Assembly (NCBI GenBank): GCA_018674495.1
Contig: JABHAA010000043.1
Location: forward strand, 85,615 to 143,425
DNA: 57,811 nucleotides
Source: Rhodospirillaceae bacterium
Lineage (GTDB): Bacteria; Pseudomonadota; Alphaproteobacteria; Rhodospirillales; UBA2165
Reading direction: 5' to 3'
A program made the translations under genes and the position numbers. Within the stretch, counting starts at the first letter, position 1; every line of letters begins with the position of its first letter. The notes below the pieces were generated by a model that did not search any database, was not told the DNA's origin, and worked only from the letters and a program-made list of their open reading frames with translations. Positions 35,300 through 45,059 of the stretch are shown in pieces.

Positions 35300-37234
35300 T
35301 CAGGATGGGTTTTTCTTATGATCGAACCAGAAGACATCGGGCCGGTAAACGCCGAAATGGGCGCCAGGGTCCCAGTTGTAAATGGCTTTTTTAGGCACGT
35401 TGCGCAAACCATTGCGGACCACCACAACCTGCGGAACGCTGGCCACCAAGCCGATGGAATAGGCCTGGTCCGAATAAATATCGAGCATACGCGCCCAAAT
35501 TTTCTTGCGCACCTCGGCCGAACCGGCATTGCGCCAATCGACGTTCAACTGGAACAGTTCCTTCGGCAGTTTCATATCGATTTGCTCGCCCGATTTGCCG
35601 CGGGTTTCGTGCCACTGACCCCATTTCGGCCATTGCAGCTGCTGCTGCGAGGTGGGCGCCAATTCCTTGGGGCTGAAGCTTTCGCTCGGAATGCCGTTTT
35701 CAAGGCCAAACCACATAGCCATCTGCACAAAACCACTGAAGATACGGGTGCGCATCACTTCGCGGTTCATGGGTTTGGAAAACACCTTGACGCCGATCTG
35801 TCGCCAGGAATCGCGGATCAGTTCCAACAGGTCGGACGGCTCCGATTCTTCGGTGGAAAACACCACCGTCAATTCCAACGGCTTGCCGTTTTTCATCAGC
35901 CTTGTGCCTTGGGAATTGCGCTTGGTCAGCCCCATGGCGTCGAGCAATTTGTTGGCCCGCGCCGCATCATATTTGGTCCATCTTTTGGCAAAGGCGGGAT
36001 CATAAAGCGGGCTTTCGGGGAGCACCGAGTTCCCGGTTTCGCGGGCCAATCCATAATAGAGGACCTGATTAATCTCGTGCCGGTCGATGCCCATGGACAG
36101 CGCCCGGCGGAACCGCACATCGCGGAACAGAGCCCGCCAATCGGGATTGTTGACATGCATATTAGGATACAACGCCCAGCGCGCGCCCTTGGCGGTACGC
36201 CACAAACGGGTCTTATAGCCGAACTGTTTTTCCGATTGTTTGAGAACGGTGTAGTTATTGAAGTTCAACCCGCGTCCCTGCAAATCGGTTTCACCCGATC
36301 CCGACTTGATCGGTATCAGCTTGCTCGACGTGACATTCAGCTTCACCTCGTCGATATAAGGAAGCTGGCGCCCATTGGCATCAACCCGATGAAAATACGG
36401 GTTGCGCAGAAAGCGAAATTTCTTCGCCGGCGGTTTTGTCTTCAGCGCCCAGGGCTGCAAGGTGGGCAAATCGGGGTTGTTGTTTTTATATTGCTGGCCA
36501 ACCACGTAATGGAGCGACACCCAATTGCGTTGTTTACGCTTCTTGACCAGCGCCTTGAGCTGCTCCGCATCGGTGTATTTGGCGTTGAATTTTCGCATAT
36601 AATGAGCCGGCTGATAAATATACATGGGCCGGGCACCGGCCAGCCGCGGAATAAAAAACGGGTTCGGCTTTGGCCAAGTGTAGCGCACCGTATATTTGTC
36701 GATCACTTCGAATTTTGGCGGCTGGCCATCGACCAGCATATCGGCCGGCAAGGACACATTCTTGACCGCCTTGTTGGTCGCCGATTCTTCGAAATAGTAG
36801 CGGAAATCTTCGGTGGTAAAGGGCGCGCCGTCGGACCAGCGATGATCTTTGCGCAAATGCAAGGTGAATATCCGGCCCTCTTTTTCATCGACATGTTTCA
36901 AAATATCGGGAACCAGATTGAAGTTGGTATCGTAACCCACAAGCCGGGCATAGCCATAAACAACCATCTGGCGGATGTCTTTTTTGCGCCCCATCAGCAA
37001 CGTGAGGGCGCCGCCGTGACGGCCGTTCACCAACGTCTTACCGTCAAAGCGGACGATTGCCGGCTCTTGCGGGAGGCGCTCATTCACCGGCGGCAATTTA
37101 CCGGCGGTCACCTGATCTTGCAGAGATGGCGTCTCGACCAAATTCTGCGGCTGGCTCTCAGCAAAGGAGGCCCGCGCCGATACGACCAGAACCGCCGCCA
37201 GAACCACGAGGCCGAATGAGCAGATACGGATCAT
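35300..37234 (-). CDS. Extracellular solute-binding protein, family 5 (peptide-type)
   Basis: 644 residues with a signal peptide (FGLVVLAAVLVVSARASFA, cleavage near residue 26), so periplasmic. Family-5 motifs: KTLVNGRHGG region, FTLHLRKDHRWSDGAPFTTEDFRYYFE, and RDVRFRRALSMGIDRHEINQ. Larger than DppA (about 535), like YejA-type proteins that bind longer or modified peptides. The start overlaps the ATPase stop by 4 bases. Confidence 0.9.
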   Translation of the reverse strand: MIRICSFGLVVLAAVLVVSARASFAESQPQNLVETPSLQDQVTAGKLPPVNERLPQEPAIVRFDGKTLVNGRHGGALTLLMGRKKDIRQMVVYGYARLVGYDTNFNLVPDILKHVDEKEGRIFTLHLRKDHRWSDGAPFTTEDFRYYFEESATNKAVKNVSLPADMLVDGQPPKFEVIDKYTVRYTWPKPNPFFIPRLAGARPMYIYQPAHYMRKFNAKYTDAEQLKALVKKRKQRNWVSLHYVVGQQYKNNNPDLPTLQPWALKTKPPAKKFRFLRNPYFHRVDANGRQLPYIDEVKLNVTSSKLIPIKSGSGETDLQGRGLNFNNYTVLKQSEKQFGYKTRLWRTAKGARWALYPNMHVNNPDWRALFRDVRFRRALSMGIDRHEINQVLYYGLARETGNSVLPESPLYDPAFAKRWTKYDAARANKLLDAMGLTKRNSQGTRLMKNGKPLELTVVFSTEESEPSDLLELIRDSWRQIGVKVFSKPMNREVMRTRIFSGFVQMAMWFGLENGIPSESFSPKELAPTSQQQLQWPKWGQWHETRGKSGEQIDMKLPKELFQLNVDWRNAGSAEVRKKIWARMLDIYSDQAYSIGLVASVPQVVVVRNGLRNVPKKAIYNWDPGAHFGVYRPDVFWFDHKKNPS

Positions 37235-39144
37235 GATGCCTCCTGCAATTGGGAGCCGTCCCCTTCGATGCGCACCAGATGGTTCTCCGCAATCTCAGTC
37301 AATTGCGTATGGGCGCCTTCGGTGATCGTAAACGGATGCGGCCAGGCAGCCGGCTCCGAGGCCTTGCCCTCCATCAACGCGCCCAAATCGAGCTTTTGGT
37401 CCGGGTCGGGAAACGGCACGGCGCTCAACAAAGCTTTGGTATAGGGATGCGACGGATTGCTGAACAAAGTGGCGCGCGGTGCCACCTCGACCAGACGGCC
37501 CGCGCACATAACGGCGATGCGGTCGGCAACGTAATTAACTACCGCTAGATTGTGCGACACGAACAAATAGGTCAGGCCAAGTTCGGACTGCAAATCCTTC
37601 AACAGGTTCAAAATTTGCGCCTGCACCGACACATCCAACGCCGACACTGGCTCATCGCAAAGTAAAAGATCAGGCTTCAGCGCAAGCGCGCGGGCAATGC
37701 TGATGCGCTGCCGCTGGCCGCCGGAAAAGCTGTGCGGATAGCGGTTCAGGAAGCGGGGATCGAGGCCCACCAAGTTCATCAATTCTTTGACCATTTCCGT
37801 GCGGTATTCCGGGTCGCCGATTTTATGAATAACCAGCGGCTCGGACACGATATCGAACACTGTCATACGCGGATTGAGCGCGCCGAACGGGTCTTGGAAC
37901 ACATATTGATATTTGGTCCGGTAGGGGATCAAATCCCGCCCCTTGATTGTGGTCAGGTCGGCCATATTGCCATGATCGTTAAACAGGATTTTGCCTTCAT
38001 CAGGATCAAGCGCGCGCATGACCAGCTTGCTCAGCGTGGTTTTACCGCAGCCGCTTTCCCCCACCAGGCCCAAGGTTTCACCGCGCATGATATCGAAGGA
38101 GACGTCGTCGACCGCTTTGAACTTCCCGCCCGCCCCGCCGAACAATCCCTTTTTGCGCTGGGAGAATTCCTTGGTCAAATTCTGCACGCTCAAAAGCGGG
38201 CGCGCATCGTTAGCCGGGCCCGGCGCATTTCCTTTGGCCGCCATCAAATGGCCGGTGGTCGGCTCAATTTCGCGAATCGGTACCAGGCGTTCGCCGGGCT
38301 CCATATCGAAATGGGGCACCGCGCGCAAAAGCGATTTAAGGTACGGGTGCGACGGATCACGGAATATATCGTCGATGGTCCCGGCTTCCATGACTTTGCC
38401 GTTATACATCACCACCACTTCGTCGGCGACGTTGGCAACCACGCCGAGATCATGGGTGATGATGAGCACCGCCATTTGCAATTGGTCTTGCAGATCGGCA
38501 ATCAGTTTCAGGATTTGCGCCTGGATGGTGACGTCCAGCGCCGTGGTTGGCTCGTCGGCAATAAGCAAGGCCGGGCGGCACACCAACGCCATGGCAATCA
38601 TCGCCCGCTGGCGAAGACCGCCGGACAATTCGAACGGATAGTTATCGACGCCCTTTTTTGGATCGGGAAAGCCCACCGTGCCGAGCATTTCTTCGACCGC
38701 TTCCATGGCGGCTCTTTTGGTCACGTCGGAATGCAGCAACATGGCTTCGCTAATCTGATCGCCGATGGTATGCAGTGGCGATAGCGACGTCATCGGCTCT
38801 TGAAATATCATCGACATGCGCCCGCCCCGAAGGCGCTGCATTTGCCAGCCATCGGGTTTCATCGCCGCAATATCGACCACCGGATCCATTTGCTGCCGGC
38901 CATCCGAATGCGCACCGGGATTGGGGTCGGTGAATTTGATGGAGCCGCGTGTGACCTCCGCAACGTTCGGCAAGATGCCCATAATTGCCTGCGCAATGGT
39001 CGACTTGCCGGACCCGGATTCGCCGACAATGGCCACCGTTGAAGCCGGCTTCACGCGGAACGAAACACCTTCAACCGCGACGATTTTTCCGGCCTGAACG
39101 CGGAATTCGACGGCCAAGTCCTCAACATTTAACAGATCGGTCAT
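37231..39144 (-). CDS. Fused double-ATPase subunit of a peptide-type ABC importer
   Basis: 637 residues with two complete ABC ATPase domains, corresponding to DppD and DppF joined in one chain. Domain 1: Walker A GESGSGKS (near residue 40), signature [15 protein letters not shown], Walker [13 protein letters not shown]. Domain 2: Walker A GESGCGKT, signature [15 protein letters not shown], Walker [13 protein letters not shown]. Oligopeptide-type C-terminal motifs (SHPYxKxLLxAVP) follow each. It is the first gene of the importer operon and overlaps the preceding PH-like membrane protein by 4 bases. Confidence 0.92.
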   Translation of the reverse strand: MTDLLNVEDLAVEFRVQAGKIVAVEGVSFRVKPASTVAIVGESGSGKSTIAQAIMGILPNVAEVTRGSIKFTDPNPGAHSDGRQQMDPVVDIAAMKPDGWQMQRLRGGRMSMIFQEPMTSLSPLHTIGDQISEAMLLHSDVTKRAAMEAVEEMLGTVGFPDPKKGVDNYPFELSGGLRQRAMIAMALVCRPALLIADEPTTALDVTIQAQILKLIADLQDQLQMAVLIITHDLGVVANVADEVVVMYNGKVMEAGTIDDIFRDPSHPYLKSLLRAVPHFDMEPGERLVPIREIEPTTGHLMAAKGNAPGPANDARPLLSVQNLTKEFSQRKKGLFGGAGGKFKAVDDVSFDIMRGETLGLVGESGCGKTTLSKLVMRALDPDEGKILFNDHGNMADLTTIKGRDLIPYRTKYQYVFQDPFGALNPRMTVFDIVSEPLVIHKIGDPEYRTEMVKELMNLVGLDPRFLNRYPHSFSGGQRQRISIARALALKPDLLLCDEPVSALDVSVQAQILNLLKDLQSELGLTYLFVSHNLAVVNYVADRIAVMCAGRLVEVAPRATLFSNPSHPYTKALLSAVPFPDPDQKLDLGALMEGKASEPAAWPHPFTITEGAHTQLTEIAENHLVRIEGDGSQLQEAS

Positions 39145-39641
39145 GAGCGCCTATTCTCGTTGGGATCGCCAAGCCCGAGGGCACTTAAGTTCTGGATGGT
39201 TGCTTCGTCAAAGGCAAGACCATTTGTGGATACAGCGCCGGCCGCCGCACCGACGATCTCGTTAAATCCATCCAGCTTGGAGACAATCCGCATTGTTCTA
39301 CCCTTGCTCCGCAGTTTGAGCTGCATCCACCCTTGGCTGCCGCTGCGCCAAGTCGAAAAATAGGCCAGCGAAAACTCTTCGACGGCCTTCCAATCCATCC
39401 TCCGCTTATAGACCGACACCAGGGAGATACCATCGGCATCGAGGATGATCCTGGATATGTGCCGCGCCAGTGTTTGCACAAGAAAAAGCGCAAAGGTCGC
39501 TCCGATCACGATAATGATGACGGCCACGAAGGTTACCGGCCGCACAAACACAAATGGGAACGCGGCGATCAAAATTCCAATGATTGAGCGAAAATAGTCG
39601 CCCCTGAGATCGCTGAAACCATATCCATATTCCCTGTTCAT
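39141..39641 (-). CDS. Membrane protein with bacterial PH-like domain
   Basis: 166 residues. Two adjacent membrane helices (about 18-58, FPFVFVRPVTFVAVIIIVIGATF) precede a small beta-rich domain (ILDADGISLVSVYKRRMDWKAVEEFSL...MQLKLRSKG) that looks like the bPH domain of membrane-anchored proteins. It lies between the ABC-fusion gene (25 bases upstream) and the peptide importer (4-base overlap), so it may be part of either unit. Function unknown. Confidence 0.65.
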   Translation of the reverse strand: MNREYGYGFSDLRGDYFRSIIGILIAAFPFVFVRPVTFVAVIIIVIGATFALFLVQTLARHISRIILDADGISLVSVYKRRMDWKAVEEFSLAYFSTWRSGSQGWMQLKLRSKGRTMRIVSKLDGFNEIVGAAAGAVSTNGLAFDEATIQNLSALGLGDPNENRRS

Positions 39642-39666
39642 GGCGATGGTGATGGTGCGCCCAAAA

Positions 39667-42600
39667 TTAAGGCGTTCCCTTCAACAACAGTTTCTGGCCG
39701 CCGCCGGACAACAAGTCCTTGATCTGCTCGTCCGGATCGATGTCATCCATGGGCCGGTAGGTAAAAGCGCAGTCGCCTTCGCATTGAATTTTGTGGCCTC
39801 CGACCTCAATGGCCGTGGACAGCGAATTGGTAATCCTTTGCGCCAGCAATACCGGACTGTCATTCGGCTCGATCGGCGTTACGATAATTGCAAAATTATC
39901 CTTGTCGATGCAGCCCGTGCTATCGGTCTCGCGCGCGCAAGCTACCAGCCGGTCAGCAATCGCCCGCAACAAGTTGTCGTGCTCATCGTGCGTTAATTCG
40001 CCATTCAGCTTGAAGTTATCTTTGACGTTGAACAGCAACAAACCGGCATTATCCTCAAAGCGTTTATTGCGGGCTATGATATAGCGCATGCGATCGGTGA
40101 ACAGGCGCGTGTCGGGCAAATTGGTAACCAGATCGCGCACCGCCGCTGCCGCCGAGAGATCGCGGGTGGTACGCTCCAGCCGATCAGCAACCGAGCGGGT
40201 CAACTGGGCGCTCACATCTTGATCTTCGGAAATCAGCTTGAAGAAGATATCCTTGGCGATACTCATCACCGACAGATCGGACGAGGCACGCATAGTCGCC
40301 GTCCGGGGTGCATCGCACAGCAAGGCCAACTCGCCGAACATATCGTTGCGGCCCATGGTGACCAGGGTTTTGGGACCGTCCGTGGTTTCCAGCACCACAT
40401 CGACGGTGCCGTCGATTACAACGAAGGCCGCGTCGCCGATATCGCCCTGGTGAAAAACCTCGGTACCAGTGTCGAACGAGAAGCGCTCGGACGCGAACGA
40501 CAACAATTTCAAACGCGAACGGTCCAGGCTGGCGAACATGGGGATGCTCGCAAGGACATCGATTTCCTCGCCGAAACCGCCCTCGTGCTCGGCCACCTCG
40601 TCGTCTTCGGCGACGACCGCCTCGGAGCCTTCGCCGCCGGAAATTTTACCGCTGGCCATGGTGAATATTTGATCGAAATCGCCATTCACGTCGGCCGAGC
40701 TGGGTAGCAGCATAAGACTGCGTCCCGCCTGCTCGTCGCGCAAGCGAAGCGTGATCGCGGCCTGGCTGTCCGCGTCCAGAGAGGACATGGCTTCGTTCAG
40801 GATCAGCAAATCGGGCTGCTTGATCAGTGAGCGGGCCAGCGCAACTTTCTGGCGTTGGGCCGGCGAGAGGCGCGAGCCGCCGATACCAACATCATAGGTC
40901 AGTCCAAGGCCGATCACATCGTTCCTGAGATTGACCTCGGCGATCACCTCGGCCAAGACAACGCCGACGCGCTCGCTGCTTTGCGCCCGCTCGCTAGCCA
41001 ATTTGCCAAACAGAATATTATCCTGGATCGATGCCGCCGCGTTGTAGCTCCCGGCATCGAAAAACTCGACCGATTTGCGTAAATCGTCGGACAGCCCGGC
41101 CTCGAAGGCGCGCCGGGCCTCGAGCATGCGGTCCATGAAATCATCTTCGATCAGGCCGATATGGTGGCGTGCCGGGATCAGCTTGAACGGCAATGCCAGC
41201 AGACGGCTACGGTCTTCCGCCGGGATCACTTCCAGCCCGCCTTGGCTGATACGTGCCAGGATCGATTCGAAATCGGGCAGATCGTCGGAACCAATGAACG
41301 AAAAACGCTCCCAAAATTCATGATCGGCGGGTAGCCCCTTAAACAGATCGACCATAATCTCGGCCAGCCGCTGGCCTTTATCGAGGAATTCCTCGGTCAG
41401 CCCAACTTCGTCCAAGACACTGAGAACATAGGTATTTTCGCCAAGATTATCGATTTCGAATTGGGCGCCGACGGGGGTGCCAAACAAGATATTTTCGGCC
41501 ACAGAGGCGTTGGTGTTGAATTTGTCCTTATCGAAGGATTCGACAAAATCGGCGATATCTTGTTCCTCCAGGCGGGAGCGTAATATACCCCGCGCCTGCA
41601 GGATTCCGGCGGCCAGCTCGGTGCGGGCTTCTGGATGGATGGTGCGCCGGAGGCCGATTTGATAGACGTCTTCCTCCATACCGACAACGTCAAGATAATG
41701 CACAATGCGCGGCATGATATCGCCGGAACCATCGGCGCCAGATTTTGCGTAATCGACCCAATCGGCATTAAAATCGTATGTGCTGTTGCCCGACCCTTCG
41801 GCCTCCGCCAGGGCCGTTTCGCGGGCCGAGGCGGCTTCGTCATCGTAACTGGCGCCGCCCAAGGGCCGATGCTTGAGCCCGTAGAGCAAATTGTCCTGCA
41901 TGGTGCCGCCGAAGATGTAGGGGTTTTGGTCGGTATATGATATGCGACGCCCGGTCACCGCTTCGGGCATCTCGGCAATATCCTTGTCGTTGATGGTGAT
42001 CTTACCGACCGATGGCCTGAGCAACCGCGCCGTCATCTGGGCAAATTCGCCCTTACCGCTGCCGCCGGGGCCAAGCAAGGCGAAATGGCTGGGCAGCTGA
42101 ATAACCATGGAGGCGCTGTCGATAACGCGTAGCCCGTCATCTTCCACATAGCTGATATTGGCCGCCGTCAATTGCCCGGTCAGCGGCGCGTCATCTTCGG
42201 CGTCGGCGGTGATCTGGCTTTCCTCCATCAAGTCGGAAATTTCAAACTTCTCGATCAATTGGCTGTATTTGATGCGCGAATCTTCGAGTCGCTGATAATA
42301 GGTCAGCAGCATCTTCCAAGGCGCCGACACATCTTTATAGGCGCCGAGGACAGCGATCAGGGCGCCGACGGTCATATCACCCCGGATCACCAGAATTCCG
42401 CCGATAGAATAAAAGAAAAACGGCGTCATCAGCGCCAAAAAATTGTTCAGAAATTTTATAAAGAACTTCTTCTTATATATGTCGAACCGGATGTTATAGA
42501 TTTTGCCAAGCCGGTCGGAAAAATCAGCCAGCTCAAATTGCGAGGTATCGTTGGCATGAATTTCACCGGCGCCGGTGACGGATTCGCCAATCCGCTCGGA

Positions 42601-43227
42601 CAAGCGACGCACCGCCTGCACCCGCTCCTTGCCGAGGGCATTCACTTTGCGCTGAAATTTTGGGATCAGCCAGCCTTGGACCGGATAAAGGGCGATGGCC
42701 GCCAGCCCTAGCTTCCAATCCTGAACGAACATGAACACCATCAGGGTCAACAAAAGCCCGCCCTGATAGGACGGCAACGACAGCGCATCACCGAAAAATC
42801 CGCCCAAGGGTTCAGTTTCCAAAGTCACCATGGAAACCACTTCGCCCTGGGACGTTTTGCGAAATTGCGGCAACGGAAAGCGCATCACCCGTTGCAAAAG
42901 CTGGTAACGCAGCCGGCGCAGCATGCGTTCACCCGCCGCGCCCCGATACACGTTTATATAATATTTGATGCCGCCATTGATGAAGACCAGCAGCAGGAAC
43001 AGCGAGCAGAGAACCAGGAGGAACGGAATCTGTTCCAGCTCCAACCCATAATAATTATAAGGGAAGGTGATCCCCTTTTCGGCGCCCTTGATGGCGTTAT
43101 CGACAATCTGCTTGGGCAAGTCCAAAGAGAAAAAATAAAATGGCAACGACGCCAGCGCCATTACAAGAAGATTGATCTGCTCTTTCTTGCTGTAGCGTAT
43201 AACGTATTGAAAGATGCCTTTTTCCAT
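39667..43227 (-). CDS. Giant ABC-exporter fusion: transmembrane domain, disrupted ATPase, cNMP-binding and GGDEF-like domains
   Basis: 1186 residues from ATG 43227 (an in-frame TTG lies at 43242). Residues 15-320 form an ABC exporter membrane domain (about six helices, EIHANDTSQ coupling region). The ATPase starts near 350 but is altered: Walker A GPGGSGKGE has Gly where Ser/Thr binds magnesium, the signature is LSPAQRQKV, Walker B is LLILNEAMSSLD (Asp to Asn), and the H-loop His is absent (LMLLPSSAD). Between Walker A and the signature lies an insertion of about 280 residues in which the post-Q-loop element recurs: TMQDNLLYG, SVAENILFG, SIQDNILFG. A cyclic-nucleotide-binding domain follows (about 885-1005; FGELALLCDAPRTAT keeps the phosphate-binding Glu and Arg), then a GGDEF-like domain without its motif (IDKDNFAII). 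It follows the glycosyltransferase genes on the same strand. Confidence 0.85.
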   Translation of the reverse strand: MEKGIFQYVIRYSKKEQINLLVMALASLPFYFFSLDLPKQIVDNAIKGAEKGITFPYNYYGLELEQIPFLLVLCSLFLLLVFINGGIKYYINVYRGAAGERMLRRLRYQLLQRVMRFPLPQFRKTSQGEVVSMVTLETEPLGGFFGDALSLPSYQGGLLLTLMVFMFVQDWKLGLAAIALYPVQGWLIPKFQRKVNALGKERVQAVRRLSERIGESVTGAGEIHANDTSQFELADFSDRLGKIYNIRFDIYKKKFFIKFLNNFLALMTPFFFYSIGGILVIRGDMTVGALIAVLGAYKDVSAPWKMLLTYYQRLEDSRIKYSQLIEKFEISDLMEESQITADAEDDAPLTGQLTAANISYVEDDGLRVIDSASMVIQLPSHFALLGPGGSGKGEFAQMTARLLRPSVGKITINDKDIAEMPEAVTGRRISYTDQNPYIFGGTMQDNLLYGLKHRPLGGASYDDEAASARETALAEAEGSGNSTYDFNADWVDYAKSGADGSGDIMPRIVHYLDVVGMEEDVYQIGLRRTIHPEARTELAAGILQARGILRSRLEEQDIADFVESFDKDKFNTNASVAENILFGTPVGAQFEIDNLGENTYVLSVLDEVGLTEEFLDKGQRLAEIMVDLFKGLPADHEFWERFSFIGSDDLPDFESILARISQGGLEVIPAEDRSRLLALPFKLIPARHHIGLIEDDFMDRMLEARRAFEAGLSDDLRKSVEFFDAGSYNAAASIQDNILFGKLASERAQSSERVGVVLAEVIAEVNLRNDVIGLGLTYDVGIGGSRLSPAQRQKVALARSLIKQPDLLILNEAMSSLDADSQAAITLRLRDEQAGRSLMLLPSSADVNGDFDQIFTMASGKISGGEGSEAVVAEDDEVAEHEGGFGEEIDVLASIPMFASLDRSRLKLLSFASERFSFDTGTEVFHQGDIGDAAFVVIDGTVDVVLETTDGPKTLVTMGRNDMFGELALLCDAPRTATMRASSDLSVMSIAKDIFFKLISEDQDVSAQLTRSVADRLERTTRDLSAAAAVRDLVTNLPDTRLFTDRMRYIIARNKRFEDNAGLLLFNVKDNFKLNGELTHDEHDNLLRAIADRLVACARETDSTGCIDKDNFAIIVTPIEPNDSPVLLAQRITNSLSTAIEVGGHKIQCEGDCAFTYRPMDDIDPDEQIKDLLSGGGQKLLLKGTP

Positions 43228-43317
43228 GGTCTCGGCCCCCAAAACCTATTTATTCCCGATGCTTAAGGAGACACCGGGCTGCCCCTGTATGCCGGACCAA
43301 ATCTAGCTGATAATTTT

Positions 43318-44472
43318 TTAGATTCCAAGCCGCTGGACGAGCAGAGCAGCCGATTTACGCGCGCCATCCATATCGATTGCAATTGGCGCGTCGGGCCCCG
43401 CGCCGTCCATGGCCAGGGATATTTTTTCAATCAGGCGATCCGGGGACAGCGCGCCCTCCGGAATTTGATGGATCAGGCCGCGCGCTTCGAGCAGCCGGGC
43501 GCGCAGGGTTTGCTCGGTCTCCTGGCCGCCAGCGTAAGGAACGGCGATGCCGCGGGCACCGGTCGCCAGCACTTCCATCACCGTGTTGTAGCCACCTTGG
43601 GAAATGGAAAGGGTGCAGTTTTTGAGAAGATCGATAAAATCTGGGCGCGCCCGCTCGACAATCACACCTTCCGGCGCCTTGCCTATCAGCGCCTGAAATT
43701 CCACTTCATCCAGGGAGTAACCGGCCAAAAGCCGCCACGGATAATCGGCCAGGATCGAATCTGCCCTTGCACCGATGGCGGTGTTCAAAAGCAACGCGCC
43801 AACGGCGCCGCTGCCCGACGAGACAATCACTTCGCCCAAACCTTGGTCGCCGCCGGCGGCGGAAATCTTGTCATGTTCCACCACATAACCGGTGTAGTGC
43901 ATCATATCGGCGATGTCGGCGGCTAGAGGGAAGGTTTGCTCGAACGGGATCAGGCTAGGGTCGCCATGGATCAAGATATCGTCGAAATATTGGCGCGCCC
44001 ACGCCACCATCTCGGCATCCCGTTCGGGCCGGTTTTTCTCCACCAGAATATCGCGCACCGAAGAGATAACGCGTGGTTGGTGCGCCGCCGTTCGCGCCGC
44101 CTCCAGGAGCGGAATAAGCTCGAAGCGCAATTGGCGGCGGCCAAACGGAAACAGCTCGATGATCAGCGCATCGGGGCGCAGATCGGCGAAACACTGCAGC
44201 AAGATATCACGGCGCTCGGCTTTCAAAGCCTCGCTGACCGGTACGCCAGCGCCGTCCACCAGGCCGCCGAAATTGCGGTCTGACGCGCGCACCGGCGGCA
44301 ATTGCACGAAATCCATGCCGCCGGCGTCAATCACCTGAATATCGGCGCCGCCGGAAACCACGGTGACATCCAACCCCTCGCCGGCCATCGCCCGCGCCAA
44401 GGTTGTGGCCCTTTTTACATGGCCAATCCCCAACAGATGCTGAACATAAAATAAGACCTTCGGCGCGCTCAT
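43318..44472 (-). CDS. MurG/GT28-like glycosyltransferase
   Basis: 384 residues, GT-B fold. The N-terminal domain begins VLFYVQHLLGIGHVKRATTLA, where GxGH binds the acceptor or phosphate; the C-terminal domain has SISQGGYNTVMEVLATGARGIAVPYAG followed by ETEQTLRARLL, the nucleotide-sugar site as in MurG. Distant paralogue of the glycosyltransferase at 47443-48681. It overlaps the phosphatase gene by 4 bases and lies 90 bases before the ABC-fusion gene. Donor and acceptor are unknown. Confidence 0.85.
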   Translation of the reverse strand: MSAPKVLFYVQHLLGIGHVKRATTLARAMAGEGLDVTVVSGGADIQVIDAGGMDFVQLPPVRASDRNFGGLVDGAGVPVSEALKAERRDILLQCFADLRPDALIIELFPFGRRQLRFELIPLLEAARTAAHQPRVISSVRDILVEKNRPERDAEMVAWARQYFDDILIHGDPSLIPFEQTFPLAADIADMMHYTGYVVEHDKISAAGGDQGLGEVIVSSGSGAVGALLLNTAIGARADSILADYPWRLLAGYSLDEVEFQALIGKAPEGVIVERARPDFIDLLKNCTLSISQGGYNTVMEVLATGARGIAVPYAGGQETEQTLRARLLEARGLIHQIPEGALSPDRLIEKISLAMDGAGPDAPIAIDMDGARKSAALLVQRLGI

Positions 44473-45059
44473 TCCGGCACCAGCGGAATGTTCAGCCGCA
44501 CCACCGAGGGCACGCCGCCAGCGCCCAATTCAAAATGATGCATGCACCCTTCGCGCAATTTCTCCGGCGCCTTGTTGGTCATATCCCAACCCGTGGCCAT
44601 GGCGAGGACGGCGCGCATGACGCCCTTGTGGGAGACCGCCAATACATCGCGCCCGGCGACGGCAATCTCTTCGAACAACGGGGCGATGCGGGTCTGAACA
44701 TCGCGCGGGCTTTCGCCGCCGGGGCCATGGAAATTGAGGCCCTTAGCTTCCCACGCTACCAGCAGATCACCCAAATCGGCGCGCAAGGCATCGAGAGTCC
44801 AGCCCTCCCAAGTGCCCCACGCCATTTCGGCGAGGCGCGCATCGGTGGGCGGCGTCAGGCCCGATACTGTACGTGCCGTTTCCTGGGCCCGTAGCAAGGG
44901 GCTGCTCAGCCATTCGAAGTCGGCAAATTCGGGTGGCACGCGCCAGGCGGCGATTTCGGCCCTGCCCTCCTCGCCCAGAGGAATATCGGTGCTGCCCTGG
45001 ACCAACCCTTGAATATTCCAATCGGTAATACCGTGGCGAATGAAGCCTATGGAACTCAC
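44469..45059 (-). CDS. Histidine phosphatase (phosphoglycerate-mutase-like)
   Basis: 196 residues. The catalytic motif IGFIRHGITDWN holds the phospho-histidine (His9 in RHG), SSPLLRAQETA gives the second arginine, and SHKGVMRAVLA gives the second His. Proteins of this family dephosphorylate sugar phosphates, nucleotides or cofactor precursors. It sits between two glycosyltransferase genes with 4-base overlaps on both sides, so it likely acts on a phosphorylated intermediate of the same pathway rather than in glycolysis. Confidence 0.85.
   Translation of the reverse strand: MSSIGFIRHGITDWNIQGLVQGSTDIPLGEEGRAEIAAWRVPPEFADFEWLSSPLLRAQETARTVSGLTPPTDARLAEMAWGTWEGWTLDALRADLGDLLVAWEAKGLNFHGPGGESPRDVQTRIAPLFEEIAVAGRDVLAVSHKGVMRAVLAMATGWDMTNKAPEKLREGCMHHFELGAGGVPSVVRLNIPLVPE

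Noticed and set aside
35318..37219. Plus-strand open frame of 633 codons
   Set aside because: Antisense to the family-5 binding protein with clear signal peptide and motifs; a shadow frame.
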